Below are positions 1-11,313 of a stretch of DNA of 64,000 bases, one piece after another. This DNA is from Ceratorhiza oryzae-sativae (lineage: Eukaryota > Basidiomycota > Agaricomycetes > Cantharellales > Ceratobasidiaceae). Numbering within the stretch: position 1 is the stretch's first letter; each line of letters starts with the position of its first letter. The stretch spans positions 496,001 to 560,000 of the forward strand of contig JARWMV010000241.1 of the NCBI GenBank assembly GCA_030998015.1, given 5' to 3'. Below the pieces are notes generated by a model. It had not been told where the DNA came from and did not search any database. It saw only the letters and a program-made list of their open reading frames with translations. Made by a program: the position numbers and the translations under genes.

Positions 1-1546
1 AAGCGAGAAGTGTTGTCCGAGTTATTCGAAAAATGTCTGCCCCGCGCCCCAGCTATATAGCATCGTTGCATGGGTTTGGCTCTACCTACCCCATGCGCAG
101 CCGCGGCTTGAAGCAAACGCCCTGTAGATCAGATGAGGTTCTTTCACCCTGCCGATCAGTTCAAGCCATAAGTTGACAAGGCAACAGGCATTTGTAAGGC
201 TCCTCGGGTACGGGTATAGTAAGCCCTCCAGGAGCCTCGATTTTCGGGTGAGCCATAGAAGACTTAGTCTCGTGTGGGGATTTTCTCCACGACGGATTAG
301 CGTGGTGAGCTCGAGCTACAAACACTATTCCCTGGATAAGCACTAATCTGTGGCCTTGACCTAGCTCCGTCGTGAGAATATCTGTGGCGTCAACCGAAGG
401 CCAAGTGAATATTGGTGCGATGCACCCACCTCATATTGTGCGCGAGCCCACGTTCCCTTGTGTCTTGTCGAGAGCAGATATTTCGATCGACCTCTTCGTG
501 CCCACGGGGGCTGAAACTAAACAGGATTTGAGAGACGGGTCTCGGACATAAGCCAAACGTCTGAGTGCGTCTGGCAGTTGGGCGCATTTCGATGTGGCAG
601 GGTGAGTCACCATGGGCCAACGCGGGATGTCAACTCTCGCTCAACAGACTTGGACTCGTCCCAATTACGGATGCGTTCATCCCATCGGAGTCCAAGCTCA
701 AATGGGGTAGAGTTGATCTATGAGAAGCAGAAGCGATCCTAACAAACAGTCGGGAACGGACGTTTGCGGCAATCCGGTTAGGCGCCTTTTGTTGTCGCCG
801 CGTGGAGCAGGGTACCAAGGCACAGTCGGTCGTATGAGAGCTGGGTAACGCCGACTGCTGAGGGCGGTTTCGGAGAAACAAGGAGATTAGGACAGGGTGA
901 CGAGCTGCAAATCAATGCTTCACAACAAGTATGGGAACGTTTGTCGTTTAGGGTCGAGGCCATGGTATCCTCGGATGTTCCGAAAGGCAGATTAGGGTGT
1001 TCTAGGCAGATCAGTGGAACAAGTCGACATCTAATTTGAGGTGATTAAGCTGAAACCTAGCCAAACCACCAGAAATATGGTCAGCCGGCCGTGGGGAATC
1101 ATTCCCGTAAGATGCCATAAATCTATCTAAGCGAGGGTCACTTATGGGTTGGCGGATCCACCAAGCATTTTTCACGTTGACCCCGGAAATCAAAGCGGAC
1201 AGCGCAGTGAGGTCAACGCGGTGGGCTGTTGGGCACTCTGAGCCAATCTAATCTAATCTCAATGAGATCGAGCTGACAAATTTACGGAGAAACCGTTGAT
1301 AAGGTCACATGATCTGCCTCCACTTGAAGAGATTCTTCGTCGCTTCTGAGTCTGGTGACTCCACCACCCGCAGCATCCCCTCACGCCTAGTCTCTTCTAC
1401 AGAAAACCAGCCCCGGCTATTGCACCATTTCTGTCTCTTCTCTTGCTTGTGCGGCAAAAAGTTTTTAGGCTTGGTTTTGACTAAGTTCTCATTTGGCACA
1501 GCTCGAGAAGCTCCCTACTGCCTGCTACTGATAACAGCGACGCACC
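1..1546. other. Left flank, no gene recognised
   Basis: Only short open frames without splice-linked partners, conserved motifs or consistent codon use are seen here, mostly on the minus strand. The last few hundred bases are presumably promoter and 5' leader of the MATE gene that starts at 1547. Confidence 0.5.
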
Positions 1547-3845
1547 ATGTGAGTACGAGCTGGATCCAACTTTGTTTTTCTCCGAATACTCGAAGCTCAT
1601 TTTTTTTCTTGTAGGGCTTCCACTGTTCCTCATTTTACGTCAGGTTCTCTTCCTTCCGACTATGCCTTAGTCAACCAGTATCATCCTTCTCCGGCGGTCA
1701 TCCAGCGTCCGGAAATTGGGCCAGATGGAAATATCATCGAGGAAGGGGAGCCTGGCGAGGAGGGCACCAGCGGCCTCGCTGTACCAGGCCACGGTCGATT
1801 CACACCAGGGAGCAGCCCCACCAAGCGTCGTACGAGCTTCGGAACCTACGGCGCAATTCCGATTGGACGAAGGGGCAGCCAGGGGACGCACCGTAGACCG
1901 AGTATCGTTAGCATTGGGGTCCCTGCGAATCCCCCAGAGGCCGAGCCTCTCTTGGGCGGAGTAACCGTACCCAGGATTGATGAGGAATGTGACGCTAAGG
2001 TGGAGGATGAGACGGACCCCTCCTGGGCTGAAAGAATTGAGGAGGCCAAAGTACGTCAAATTTACAATTCGGTTCGATTCACGTCTAACTTTTCACTAGA
2101 TCTTGTTGGGATACATGACCCCTGTAGTTTTGTCTGTTTTATCCACCCCCGCTTTGTTGACTGGAGAGCTTATCGTTTGACGTTATAGGACCCATCTACT
2201 TGAATACTCTTTGGTTATCGCATCTGTGGTTTCGGTCGGTCACTTGTCTACGGAAGGGCTCGCTGCCTCCACGCTTGGTTCCATGACGGCCTCCGTCAGT
2301 GGTCTGAGCATCGTTCAAGGATTCGCTAGCGCTCTAGACAGCCTCCTTCCTCAGGCCTGGACAAGCGAAAACCCGAAGAATGTCGGACTGTGGGCTCAGC
2401 GTGAGACTGTAGTAATGGCACTGCTTTGTTTGGTATTTGGGCATTGTTTCTGGTTGGTCGTGAGGTGGGACTAAATCTCCCTTTACAGCCGATTCTCTGC
2501 ATCTGGAATAGCGCGGAATCGATCCTCCTCGCCCTTCGCCAGGAGCCGGAAATCGCCCGCCTTGCTGGCTTGTATCTTCAATGGCTCAGCATTGGCTTGC
2601 CGGCGTATGCGTTCAACTCGATTACTCGGTAGGTTATACCCAGAAGATCCATACTGTCACATGGCTGATCATATGGTGTAGCCGATACTTCCAGGCGCAA
2701 GGATTGATGAATGTTCCTTCGCTGATCATCGTCATCGTGGCTCCGATTAACGCGGTCCTTAACTGGCTCCTTGTGTGGGGACCCCAGCCCGTCCGCCTTG
2801 GGTAATTCAATCTGCGCTTTCCTTCAAGAAAAACATTTGACCAATGTGACTATAGCTTTATCGGTGCCCCCTTGGCCACTGCCATCTCGTTCAACTTGAT
2901 TTCGCTATTCTCTGTCTTGTATGGGATATTTTATACACCCTCGACGGCATGGCACCCAATCTGCCGGCGTTCGTTCAAGTCACTTGGGACGCTCGTTCAA
3001 CTCGGCCTTGCCGGTACAGGCCAGATTGCTAGTGAATGGTGGAGCTGGGAGCTCGTGGGACTGGCTGCATCTCAGTGAGACCCACGCTCCATAAATCATT
3101 CGTAGCCTCTTACTGATATTATACTCCAGACTTGGGCCTGTCGCTCTGGCTGCCCAGAGTGTACTTCTTGTATCTTCCTCTACTGCTTATCAGGCCCCGT
3201 TCGCTTTGGGTGTAGCGACAACTGTGCGCATAGGGAACCTCCTAGGGTCGAGGCACGGAAAGAAGGCAAGGATCGCCGCAGAAGTTGCTATCAGTCTTGC
3301 ATTTCTGCTCGCCTTCGTTCTTTGGTATGTTCCACGCGCAATTATGGCTGGGTACCCACTGATTTTTGTTGGTAGCGCAATATTTACCATATTCCGGAAG
3401 AACTGGGGTTACTTGTTCAATAATGATGAGGAAGTTATTGCGCTGGTCAGCGGTATACTGCCATTGGTCGCACTATTCCAGGCATGTTGTGCCGTATTTC
3501 CTATCTGATCACATGGCTAACCTTGTCGCTTGCCATATGTAGATTGTGGACGGAGTGAACGCTGTCACAGGAGGCGCGCTTCGTGCCCGTGGTAAACAAT
3601 CTCTTGGTGCCCTGGTTAATGTTACGGCGTATTATGTGATTGGCATTCCCCTTGGAATCTACCTGGCCTTCTGGTGGGATATGCACTTGAAGGGGTTGTG
3701 GGTTGGGCTATCTGTCGCGTTGTTCTACTCTGCTGTTGTTTCAGTCTGGGTCATCCTCCGCACGGACTGGGCCAAGGAGGTCCTGCGTGTCCAGGCAAGG
3801 CTTGAAGAGGAGGGGAAGCTTACTGCGGAGGACCACGGGGCTTGA
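1547..3845 (+). CDS. MATE-family multidrug/toxin efflux transporter, tandem copy 1
   Basis: This gene encodes a multi-antimicrobial extrusion (MATE) family integral membrane transporter, the eukaryotic group that exchanges organic cations or drugs for H+. Ten exons join in frame: 1547-1548, 1615-2050, 2100-2131, 2189-2432, 2489-2628, 2682-2801, 2856-3074, 3130-3324, 3376-3481 and 3543-3845, giving 598 residues. The first 150 residues are a polar, disordered N-terminus; after that come MATE landmarks such as LLEYSLVIASV, QGFASALDSLLPQAWTS, LPAYAFNSITRRYFQAQG, APINAVLNWLLVWGP, WWSWELVGLAASQLGP and GIPLGIYLAFWW. The start codon appears to be split AT|G by the first intron, because no other in-frame ATG lies upstream of the transmembrane part. 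The ninth intron (3482-3542) is GC-AG. The neighbouring gene at 4524 is a tandem paralog with the same exon pattern. Substrate is unknown. The family call is firm; the exact start is less sure. Confidence 0.9.
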
Positions 3846-4523
3846 ACATGTGTAACTGGTGAGTCCGACCAACAGTACTATCAGCAACGATTAATGGCGC
3901 AAAACCCTCAGGTAGCGCTTTTTGTGGAGATATCTGTCGATATATCTTTGAATTGGATAGTTTTGGTCAATTTGTTTCCCCTCACGCACGTATATTTTGG
4001 ATCATGGCTCTGATTGTTCAGATTGATGGCGCATATAACAAGCACATGTACCATACAGTCACAGTAACGTGTTTACGATAGGCAATGCACATTTATACAC
4101 TCGCATCATTGCTGTGTATCGATCCTTTCAAACTTAATCTCGGGCGTGTGGGACTCCGGTTTTAGGCATCGACGAAAGGCACAGAAGATCGGGGAGCACA
4201 ATTGGCGACCCAAAGTTTTCTTCAAAGAACTCTCCAATGAACCATTTTAAAACCTCGCATTTTCCCGTTAATCAAACCTAGAAAAGGTAGAAAATTGTGT
4301 GCCTCGAAGTCACTGTTCGGGTCCGTCTACACGTGTGACTAGACGTCGCCGCTCCGCCAAAGTTTTTTCGTCCAACCTCCGGTACCCTCGATTCATTGTG
4401 ACGATTCCGGCCGGTTGACAAAGGCTGCGCAATCGAACACGTTCGCTCCACTCATCGACCTCTTAAATGGCGCCGACGTTCAATTCATCCCCCGTCTTTC
4501 CTGCTCTCTAGTTGTTGCTTGAG
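3846..4523. other. Spacer between the tandem MATE genes
   Basis: This holds the 3' UTR of copy 1 and the promoter of copy 2. No further gene is seen. Confidence 0.5.
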
Positions 4524-6623
4524 ATGTCATACTCTGGCACCTCGACGATGTCCAACGACGGCCAGTTGAGGAGTGGCTCGACTAGTGACGAACAGCTATC
4601 GGTCTGCAGCTATGGCAGTGTGACAGTGATAGGCTCGCCCTCCGAGAACGGCTCGACCTATAAGCTCCCAACCCTCGCTAGCGTTAATACTTCGGAGTCT
4701 ACACCTTTGCTAGCGACTGAGATCGTAATACGACGAGCGGTGCCCTGGAGGGCTAGCCTGAAAGAAGCACGGGTATGTATTTGGCTCCGATGGGTTTCAG
4801 ACTGTGTCGTTTACGTCAAGCGCCCGCGTATGCAGGTGTTGCTGGGATATGCGGCTCCCATCGTATGGTAAGTGGTTATACAGTTGAAATGACACCACCG
4901 CTAAACGGATATGTGTAGCACAACCCTCATCGAGTACTCTCTTGTTATTACGTCGATCATCACCGCCGGGCGACTTTCTACCGAAAAGCTTGCTGGTGCC
5001 TCTCTCGGTAGCGTGACCGCTGGTGTCACAGGATTCAGCATTATCCAAGGTTTCGCTTGCGCGCTCGATTCGCTTTTACCTGCTGCGTGGATGAGTGCGA
5101 ACCCATCGCACGTTGGGCTCTGGAGTCAACGAATGCTTGTCTTGATGGGGTGCTTGCTTGTGGTGAGTGCCACTCGATCATGTGAGGATATTTCTAGGCC
5201 TGCTGACGCCCCATCAAGCCTATCTCGATGATTTGGCTCAACGCAGAGCATGTATTTCTATATTTACGTCAAGACCCTCAAGTGGCTAGGTTAGGGGCTG
5301 TATATTTGAGGTGTTCTATATTACAGCTACCGGCCTATGCATTCAACGCCGTTGTCAGGTATGTTTTGCCCCAATCATCCTCCTCAGTTTGTGGAACTTA
5401 CATTCGCACAGGCGATATTTCCAGGCTCAAAAACTGCTACATGTCCCCTCTCTTATCACACTCATGGTCGCACCCATTAATATCGGTCTCAACTATCTGC
5501 TTGTATGGGGCCCGGAGTGTACGAGGATCGGGTAAGAAAATATTTTAACCAAAACAAAGACTCGATTCTGATGTACGATTAGATTTGTTGGTGCCCCAAT
5601 CGCTACAGCTATCTCGCTTACTTTCATGTCCACTCTATATGCTGCATACGCAATTTTCTTTACCTCGCAGACGGCATGGCATCCGATCTCGACGCAATCG
5701 TTCTGTTCTCTTCCCAAGTTATTAAAAATGGCCCTCAAGGGCGTGGGCCAGTCTGCTGCAAAATGGTGGAGCTGGGAGCTCATCAGTCTGGTGGCCTCAC
5801 AGTGAGTATTCTTTGTTTAGTCTGATGAAGTTTAACCGATCTGTGTCAGGCTGGGCCCAGTGACTCTCGCAGCTCAAAGCGTGTTGGTAATGACCTCCAG
5901 TACGATATACCAAATCCCATACGCTCTGGGTGTCGCTTCGTCTGTCCGTATAGGAAATCTGCTCGGTGCGGGAAATGTTTCAGAGGTTTCGATTGCTTCA
6001 AGGGTCGCCGCCATATTGTCGTTGCTTGGAGGCGTCGCATCAGCGTATGTCCCATCCTCGATCCTACAACGAATCCACCTGATATTTCAATCTACAATCT
6101 AGTTCGACAATAATGCTAGCAAGACACAAAATTGCGTACCTCTACACCAATGACGAGAATATCGCTGCTCTTGTTGCGGGTATCCTGCCCCTCGTCGCTG
6201 TTTACCAGGTACACGCATACAGTAGTAATTGGTTTTATTTCCTAAGACTTATAATGGCATAATTTAGCTTGTCGACGGTCTAGCCGCCGTTACAGCCGGC
6301 ATACTCCGTGCGTGCGGTAAACTTGGCACGGGTGCTATCTCAGATTTTATTGGTTATTATTTAATTGGTAGGTCATTCGGATTATGTTACGATATACGCT
6401 AATACCTTTTCTTTAAAAAGGCATCCCACTCGGAATCTACCTTGCGTTCTGGCAAGGACTTGGCCTCAAAGGTCTCTGGGTCGGTCTTGCGGCTGCGCTG
6501 CTATTCGTGGCGACTGTTCTTTGGGCCACGGTGCTAAATCTCGATTGGGATCTTCAAGTAAAGCAGACGAAAAGGCGAATTGAAGAGAAGGCATCTACAA
6601 GCGAGGATTTGGAGCAAGTGTAA
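4524..6623 (+). CDS. MATE-family multidrug/toxin efflux transporter, tandem copy 2
   Basis: This is a second MATE-family membrane exporter, paralogous to the gene just upstream. Ten exons join in frame: 4524-4772, 4836-4867, 4919-5162, 5219-5358, 5412-5531, 5583-5801, 5850-6044, 6103-6208, 6268-6367 and 6421-6623, for 535 residues. Exons 2-8 have exactly the lengths of the matching exons in copy 1 (32, 244, 140, 120, 219, 195 and 106 nt). The N-terminal 80 residues are Ser/Thr-rich and unlike copy 1. The core keeps the MATE landmarks QGFACALDSLLPAAWMS, LPAYAFNAVVRRYFQAQ, APINIGLNYLLVWGPE and WWSWELISLVASQ. An extra intron at 6368-6420 interrupts the segment before IPLGIYLAFW, which is uninterrupted in copy 1. 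The ATG at 4524 is chosen because it is the first in frame. The gene probably arose by tandem duplication; substrate unknown. Confidence 0.92.
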
Positions 6624-7682
6624 TATGAGGTTACTGGAGAATAGCCATTGTATTTTTAGCGTATATATGCTAGTCATTAGTGTATCATTACATCCTGATG
6701 AATTGAAACCCAAACGTCAGTCGTTCTATAAATACGTTCAGCTGAAGAAATTTACTCACTGGTAAGTTTGAATATAGCTCTTCGCCTTGGTCTTACAATG
6801 CAAATGGTAGGTTCTCTAATTCTTCCCGCATCTTACCCTACCTAAGTTTTCTGGTGCTCGGCATCAGAGGTAGGCAATTAAAATGCACCCAAGGATCTTG
6901 TGGATCTCCCTCACGCATGATTCGGGTGTATGCGGTTATATTTCAGTAATACTCGATCGTTGCGCCAAGGTTTTCCGTAAGTTATCTGCAAGCACGCTTA
7001 CGTATAATGACTGCCCTCTGAGAAGCGGGTTTTGGAGGGCTATCTTTATTTTCCTTTAATATTGTGAAAATTTCAGGTTTGCATGTAGTTTAGTGTGTGT
7101 GAGCACTGTTAACCAAACCTCAGCCCTTTTGGTTGAGGAGAGAAAGACGGATGTTGTCACATGATTTGTCCTCACGCTTATCTCGTCTTGGTTTCGGTTT
7201 TGTACGGTGTGCCTGTCTCTTCCCCGCTCTCTGCCTATTTTTCGTTCCCCACTTCTCGCTCTGCTATTTTACTTTTCCTCTGATCGATTTGAACTGTGTT
7301 CATGTAGCTCGTTAAACATATTTCATTAATATTAAAAAAGTTGAAAGTAGGCCAGGGTGGCGATGAAGAGGTACTTAGAATATTCAACGAAGTGCATTCT
7401 GAGTTCGGGTGGACGGAAAGAGCAGGAGACAGGGCGAAACCCTCCCTCCTCCCGGTATTTTATATCCTTTCTTTGCGATCTCCATCCGTGGCAACGGCGG
7501 AACGGTTGTTGCTACGAAAGTTTTACTCTGAAGGAGTTGGGCCTCGGTTGGGGGCAGAAGTGGAGTAGTGTTTTCTCGCGCTCAAACCGAGGATACTATC
7601 TGCAATACTCGTCGCGCGTTCCCCCATTTTGCACTTAATATACCATATATATCCTTGATAATGCCATGTACGAGATAATGCA
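6624..7682. other. AT-rich intergenic stretch
   Basis: Only short open frames are present and none carries a recognisable motif. The 3' UTR of the MATE gene lies at its left end. Confidence 0.5.
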
Positions 7683-8186
7683 TTAAGTTATATATGGGAG
7701 AGACGCGCTCGACGGGGACAGGAGCACGGTCACGTGGGGATCGGGTGCCAGAAGTGTGGGTTGGAGCATCACCGGCGATCGGCGAGCATACATCCCAGCG
7801 TGCTCGATCGCGATTGGCTTGTGGTGGGGTGATGTAAGCCTCGAGCCTTCCACATACAGGATCCTCGGTTGGTGAGCTATCTTCACAAAAGCCTTGGCAC
7901 TTGTAGTTCTTATCCCAAAAGAATCCTCAATATCCAAAGACATCGGTTCGTCCCACCGCCTATGGTTAGAAGGTTTGGTCACCATATAAAATGTGGTCGT
8001 GGTATCATGCATTCGGTACTCACGTAATGACAAATCGATCTCATATAGGAGCCCAATATTCAACCCAGCTAAGTCCCTTATATGAAGCTTAACTCCAACC
8101 ACTATCATGAAATCAAGTAGGCGAGTCCTTCCGCCAGGACGCCTGGAACATATCCGATTCGATTGAGGGTATGCACGTGACTCCAA
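7683..8186 (-). CDS. Possible hypothetical protein
   Basis: A 167-codon open frame on the minus strand. I recognise no family. It contains a plausible short intron (donor GTGAGTACC near 8025, acceptor ending CCATAG near 7961) that would join a segment ending in LYEIDLSLRE to one beginning RWDEPMSLDIED, and the second segment reads like real protein. No clear start or signal is seen, and it could equally be a chance open frame or a decayed gene. Confidence 0.25.
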   Translation of the reverse strand: MESRAYPQSNRICSRRPGGRTRLLDFMIVVGVKLHIRDLAGLNIGLLYEIDLSLREYRMHDTTTTFYMVTKPSNHRRWDEPMSLDIEDSFGIRTTSAKAFVKIAHQPRILYVEGSRLTSPHHKPIAIEHAGMYARRSPVMLQPTLLAPDPHVTVLLSPSSASLPYIT

Positions 8187-8362
8187 GAAGGCTAACGCCC
8201 GCGATCACAAGTTACAACGCCTTCCATGCACACGTTTTAGTCGACCCGAACTAACCGCCTACGACAGATTTACAGTTATAGATCATTGCGTAAGAATTTT
8301 TAATAGAGCCTAGAACTAATCTAAACTAAGATTAATCATTCGCAGAGTTCCAGCCGTAGTCG

Positions 8363-9960
8363 ATGGGTGACTTTGAAGCTATCCTTCCCGTGCTTCAAGA
8401 GTGGAGCACTGTCCGAAAGAGATTATCCAGCGCAATCAAATCTTATGTTATCACCTCCACCACTCTGAGCGACCTTTGCTCCAGAGTATGGCGTCCGCCG
8501 GTTCAACTTGAAGAGTTCTTGGTTATATTGGGATCCCAGCTCGATGCTCTGTACTCTGAGGAGCAGGCCTTAAACAAAACACGTATGTGCCTAACTGCAC
8601 TACGGAACCGGTCGGTGACGCTCTCGCCTATGAACAAACTGCCTCCCGAAGTACTCAGCAATATATTCTCGCTCTCCAAGGATTCCTGCGAGCTTGAACG
8701 GTCCATTGACATCAATCGCCGTAGCTTCCTCTGCGTTTCTACTTATTGGCGTCAGGTAGCGATGAATACCGCCAGTCTCTGGACTCATGTGGATATTAGG
8801 CCCAGCAACAACGAATGCTGGAGTAGCCACCCACTAGAATGGACAAGGGACAGCCTCATCCATGTTCATATCTGTGAGCCCGAACGCTTCGCTCAAGAAA
8901 CACGAGTGGCCACATCCGAGGAGGCGATCAGGGCAACAATCACAATGCTCACGCCTCACATCGACCGGATCAACTCCTTAGATATTGATTCATTCAGCCG
9001 AAGCTCAAACTTTATCACTGCCATCCTAACGCTGTGGTTTGACCGCACCGATGCAAGCTCGGCAAAGAGCTTCTCGATATCCCGATCGGGATATTGTGAA
9101 ATAATCCACTACGATGCTAGCTCTGCAGAGTTCAACACCGTCACTCCCAATATGGAGAGGACGTTATGCTCTCTAGAAACCCTTCGACTCGACAATGTTA
9201 CATTCAGCTGGAACAGCGGTGCTTTTAGCGGACTTGTCGACCTCCGACTGAGCTACTACGAACAAAACGTCGTTATCACTACATCACAAATGTACACGAT
9301 ACTACGCTCTAACCCTGCACTCGTGAGGCTTCGGTGGAATGGTTGGACATAGAATGTCCGCTAGGCTGGACGGATCCTCCTCCAGTTACGTTCAAACATC
9401 TCAAAATGCTCAACCTCATATATCTCCCGCCTCGCCATGCAAGGCTGCTCCTTCCATTAATTGCCGTGCCTAGCGGCTACTCGGATCTCAGCGCGGGTCT
9501 GTCAGTCAACTCTGATATGTACAGTGTAGTCGCAGACTTCATTCGTCGGGTTCCTACGACGACACTGTGCATCAGCGGTTATGACATGTTTTCTGCCTGG
9601 CCATTATTCCTCGCACTGGAGGTCTGCCCCCCATCCCTAGCGTTGCATGACCTATACCTTAAAACCACTGGTGACACGCCTTCACCTGACTCATCCCAGT
9701 CTGTCGATTCGGTTCACATTCCCCGAGTTACGCTGTACGAGTGCATAGTCACATTCGAAGCGTTGGAAATCTTTGTCACCAAGCATCAGGTTAGATATCT
9801 TTGCCTTGCGTCGTGTAGGCCTGCGATTCTTTCGAGTATCAAAGACGTGAATATCCTTTGCTCGCTATTGATGGAGAAGAACCCCGAGCTGCATTGCGAG
9901 GTATCAGGCACTAGCGCGGTGGATGGGTTGCCCCAGTTCGAGCTCATTGATTCGATCTAG
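8363..9960 (+). pseudogene. F-box protein, tandem copy 1, interrupted by one frameshift
   Basis: An intronless F-box type gene; such proteins usually link SCF ubiquitin ligases to substrates. The N-terminal 90 residues are helical, followed by an F-box-like core (NKLPPEVLSNIFSL, then CVSTYWRQVAMNTASLWTHV) and a leucine-rich C-terminal part. Reading stops at TAG 9350-9352, while the continuation lies in another frame from about 9334 to the stop at 9958-9960. Aligned with the paralog at 11314, the two halves abut exactly at 9332-9336 (SNPALVRLR then VEWLDIEC), as if CGGGTG had lost one G. No plausible intron fits; the only GT-AG option is 30 nt. The frame change may be real decay or a sequence error, since other genes in this window show the same defect. 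With the frame restored the product would be about 530 residues. Confidence 0.8.
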
Positions 9961-11313
9961 TCGCGACAGTAGCTAATATGCGCTAGACAATTTATGTTCG
10001 TTGTTGGTTTAAAACAAAACGTTTGGCTTCACCATGGGTAAATTATCCAGGAAGATCCCGAACCGCGTATTTGTGTTATGCGAAGGAATCTTGCTTCAGA
10101 TATAGGAAAATATACTTGGCGTTGATCCATATGGCAAGAATATGCTGAAGCTTTGAACTTACAAGATAATTGGCGGAGCACGTCGAATGAGCATGTAAGT
10201 GTCCGAAACATAGTCGAGAGATTATAAGAGCTACTTCTCAGTCAACAAGACTTGCAAGCGATTAATTCGACCGATCTACTCAAGTCCACGTGGTTGGATC
10301 TTTGTTATAACTAGGAAGCAAAAGTGTCTCATGTCCAATACAATCGCTGTCATCGGCCGGAAATTCTATCATTGGGACGCTCTCAAACGAAGACGGTAAC
10401 GACTGTGGTCCCGAGCTCCTTCAATCACGCAGCCATCCCTTCATTCAGTAGGTCCTAACCAACAAGCTAAAGCGAACGGGTCAATGGCAAAACCATGTAG
10501 CCGTTCGTCGGAGTTGAGAAGCTGAGATTGCAGCGACGTAAATGTAATGCAGCCTTGTGCAATTTGTATGATAATATAAGCAGGTCAATTCATTGGCCGT
10601 ATGCGACCACAACATGGGACGAATGTAGCTTGATCTGGCCGCGACTTCATAAAGGCAAGATTTGTCGACATTTCTTCAAAGGTTAGCAGTGATAATGGGG
10701 AACATGGGAGGCAACGGGCTTATATTTTTCGCATATAACCATAAAACAGGTCTTTCCTTGTGACAACCAAACTTCTCAGGGCGTAGTGATACTGCTGAAT
10801 GCTTAAAGCAAGAAGAGGAATCTAGAGCGATATGTGTGATTCAAGTGAGAACTGATCAAGGTCTTCGGGACGCTGAAGCGCCTTTGGGCTCTCGCTGACT
10901 CTCTCAAGAACTCTCGCGCTTTCCGCTTCCTTCATGGTTCGGCTGTTACCTGAATTTATTTGCCTGCTTTGTCTCTTGACCTCACTCTGTCCTTCGTAGG
11001 CCGTCTGGCCGTTTACCGTTCTCGCTCGTTCCGCTCCATCTTGTTTCGCTTCTGAAGATTTTCTCATGACCTCCTGCTTTTTATGTCCGGTTCAACCGTT
11101 GTGTTCGTGTAGGAATATAAATATATATGCAGGATAAAGTGTGCTTCACGTGACCCAGGGAATCCAACTTCACCGCCATCATAATTTCGTATTGACCCGT
11201 ATTCCGCCCATCCAGATTTTTGATAAGCTTTTACGAATGTGTATGCTATCTATGTGTAGTCTATTTTCATCTTCTAATCCCTTCTACGGTTAGATCATTC
11301 GAACAGCACGAGG
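9961..11313. other. Spacer between the F-box pair
   Basis: No convincing gene. A minus-strand frame at 10822-11067 has no motif and a composition unlike its neighbours. Confidence 0.5.

Noticed and set aside
2068..2085. tRNA B-box-like word (GGTTCGATTC)
   Set aside because: It lies inside a MATE intron, and no A-box or cloverleaf arms surround it.
9306..9351. Tiny intron to rescue F-box copy 1
   Set aside because: The only GT-AG option is 30 nt with no branch site, and it would delete residues that the paralog retains.
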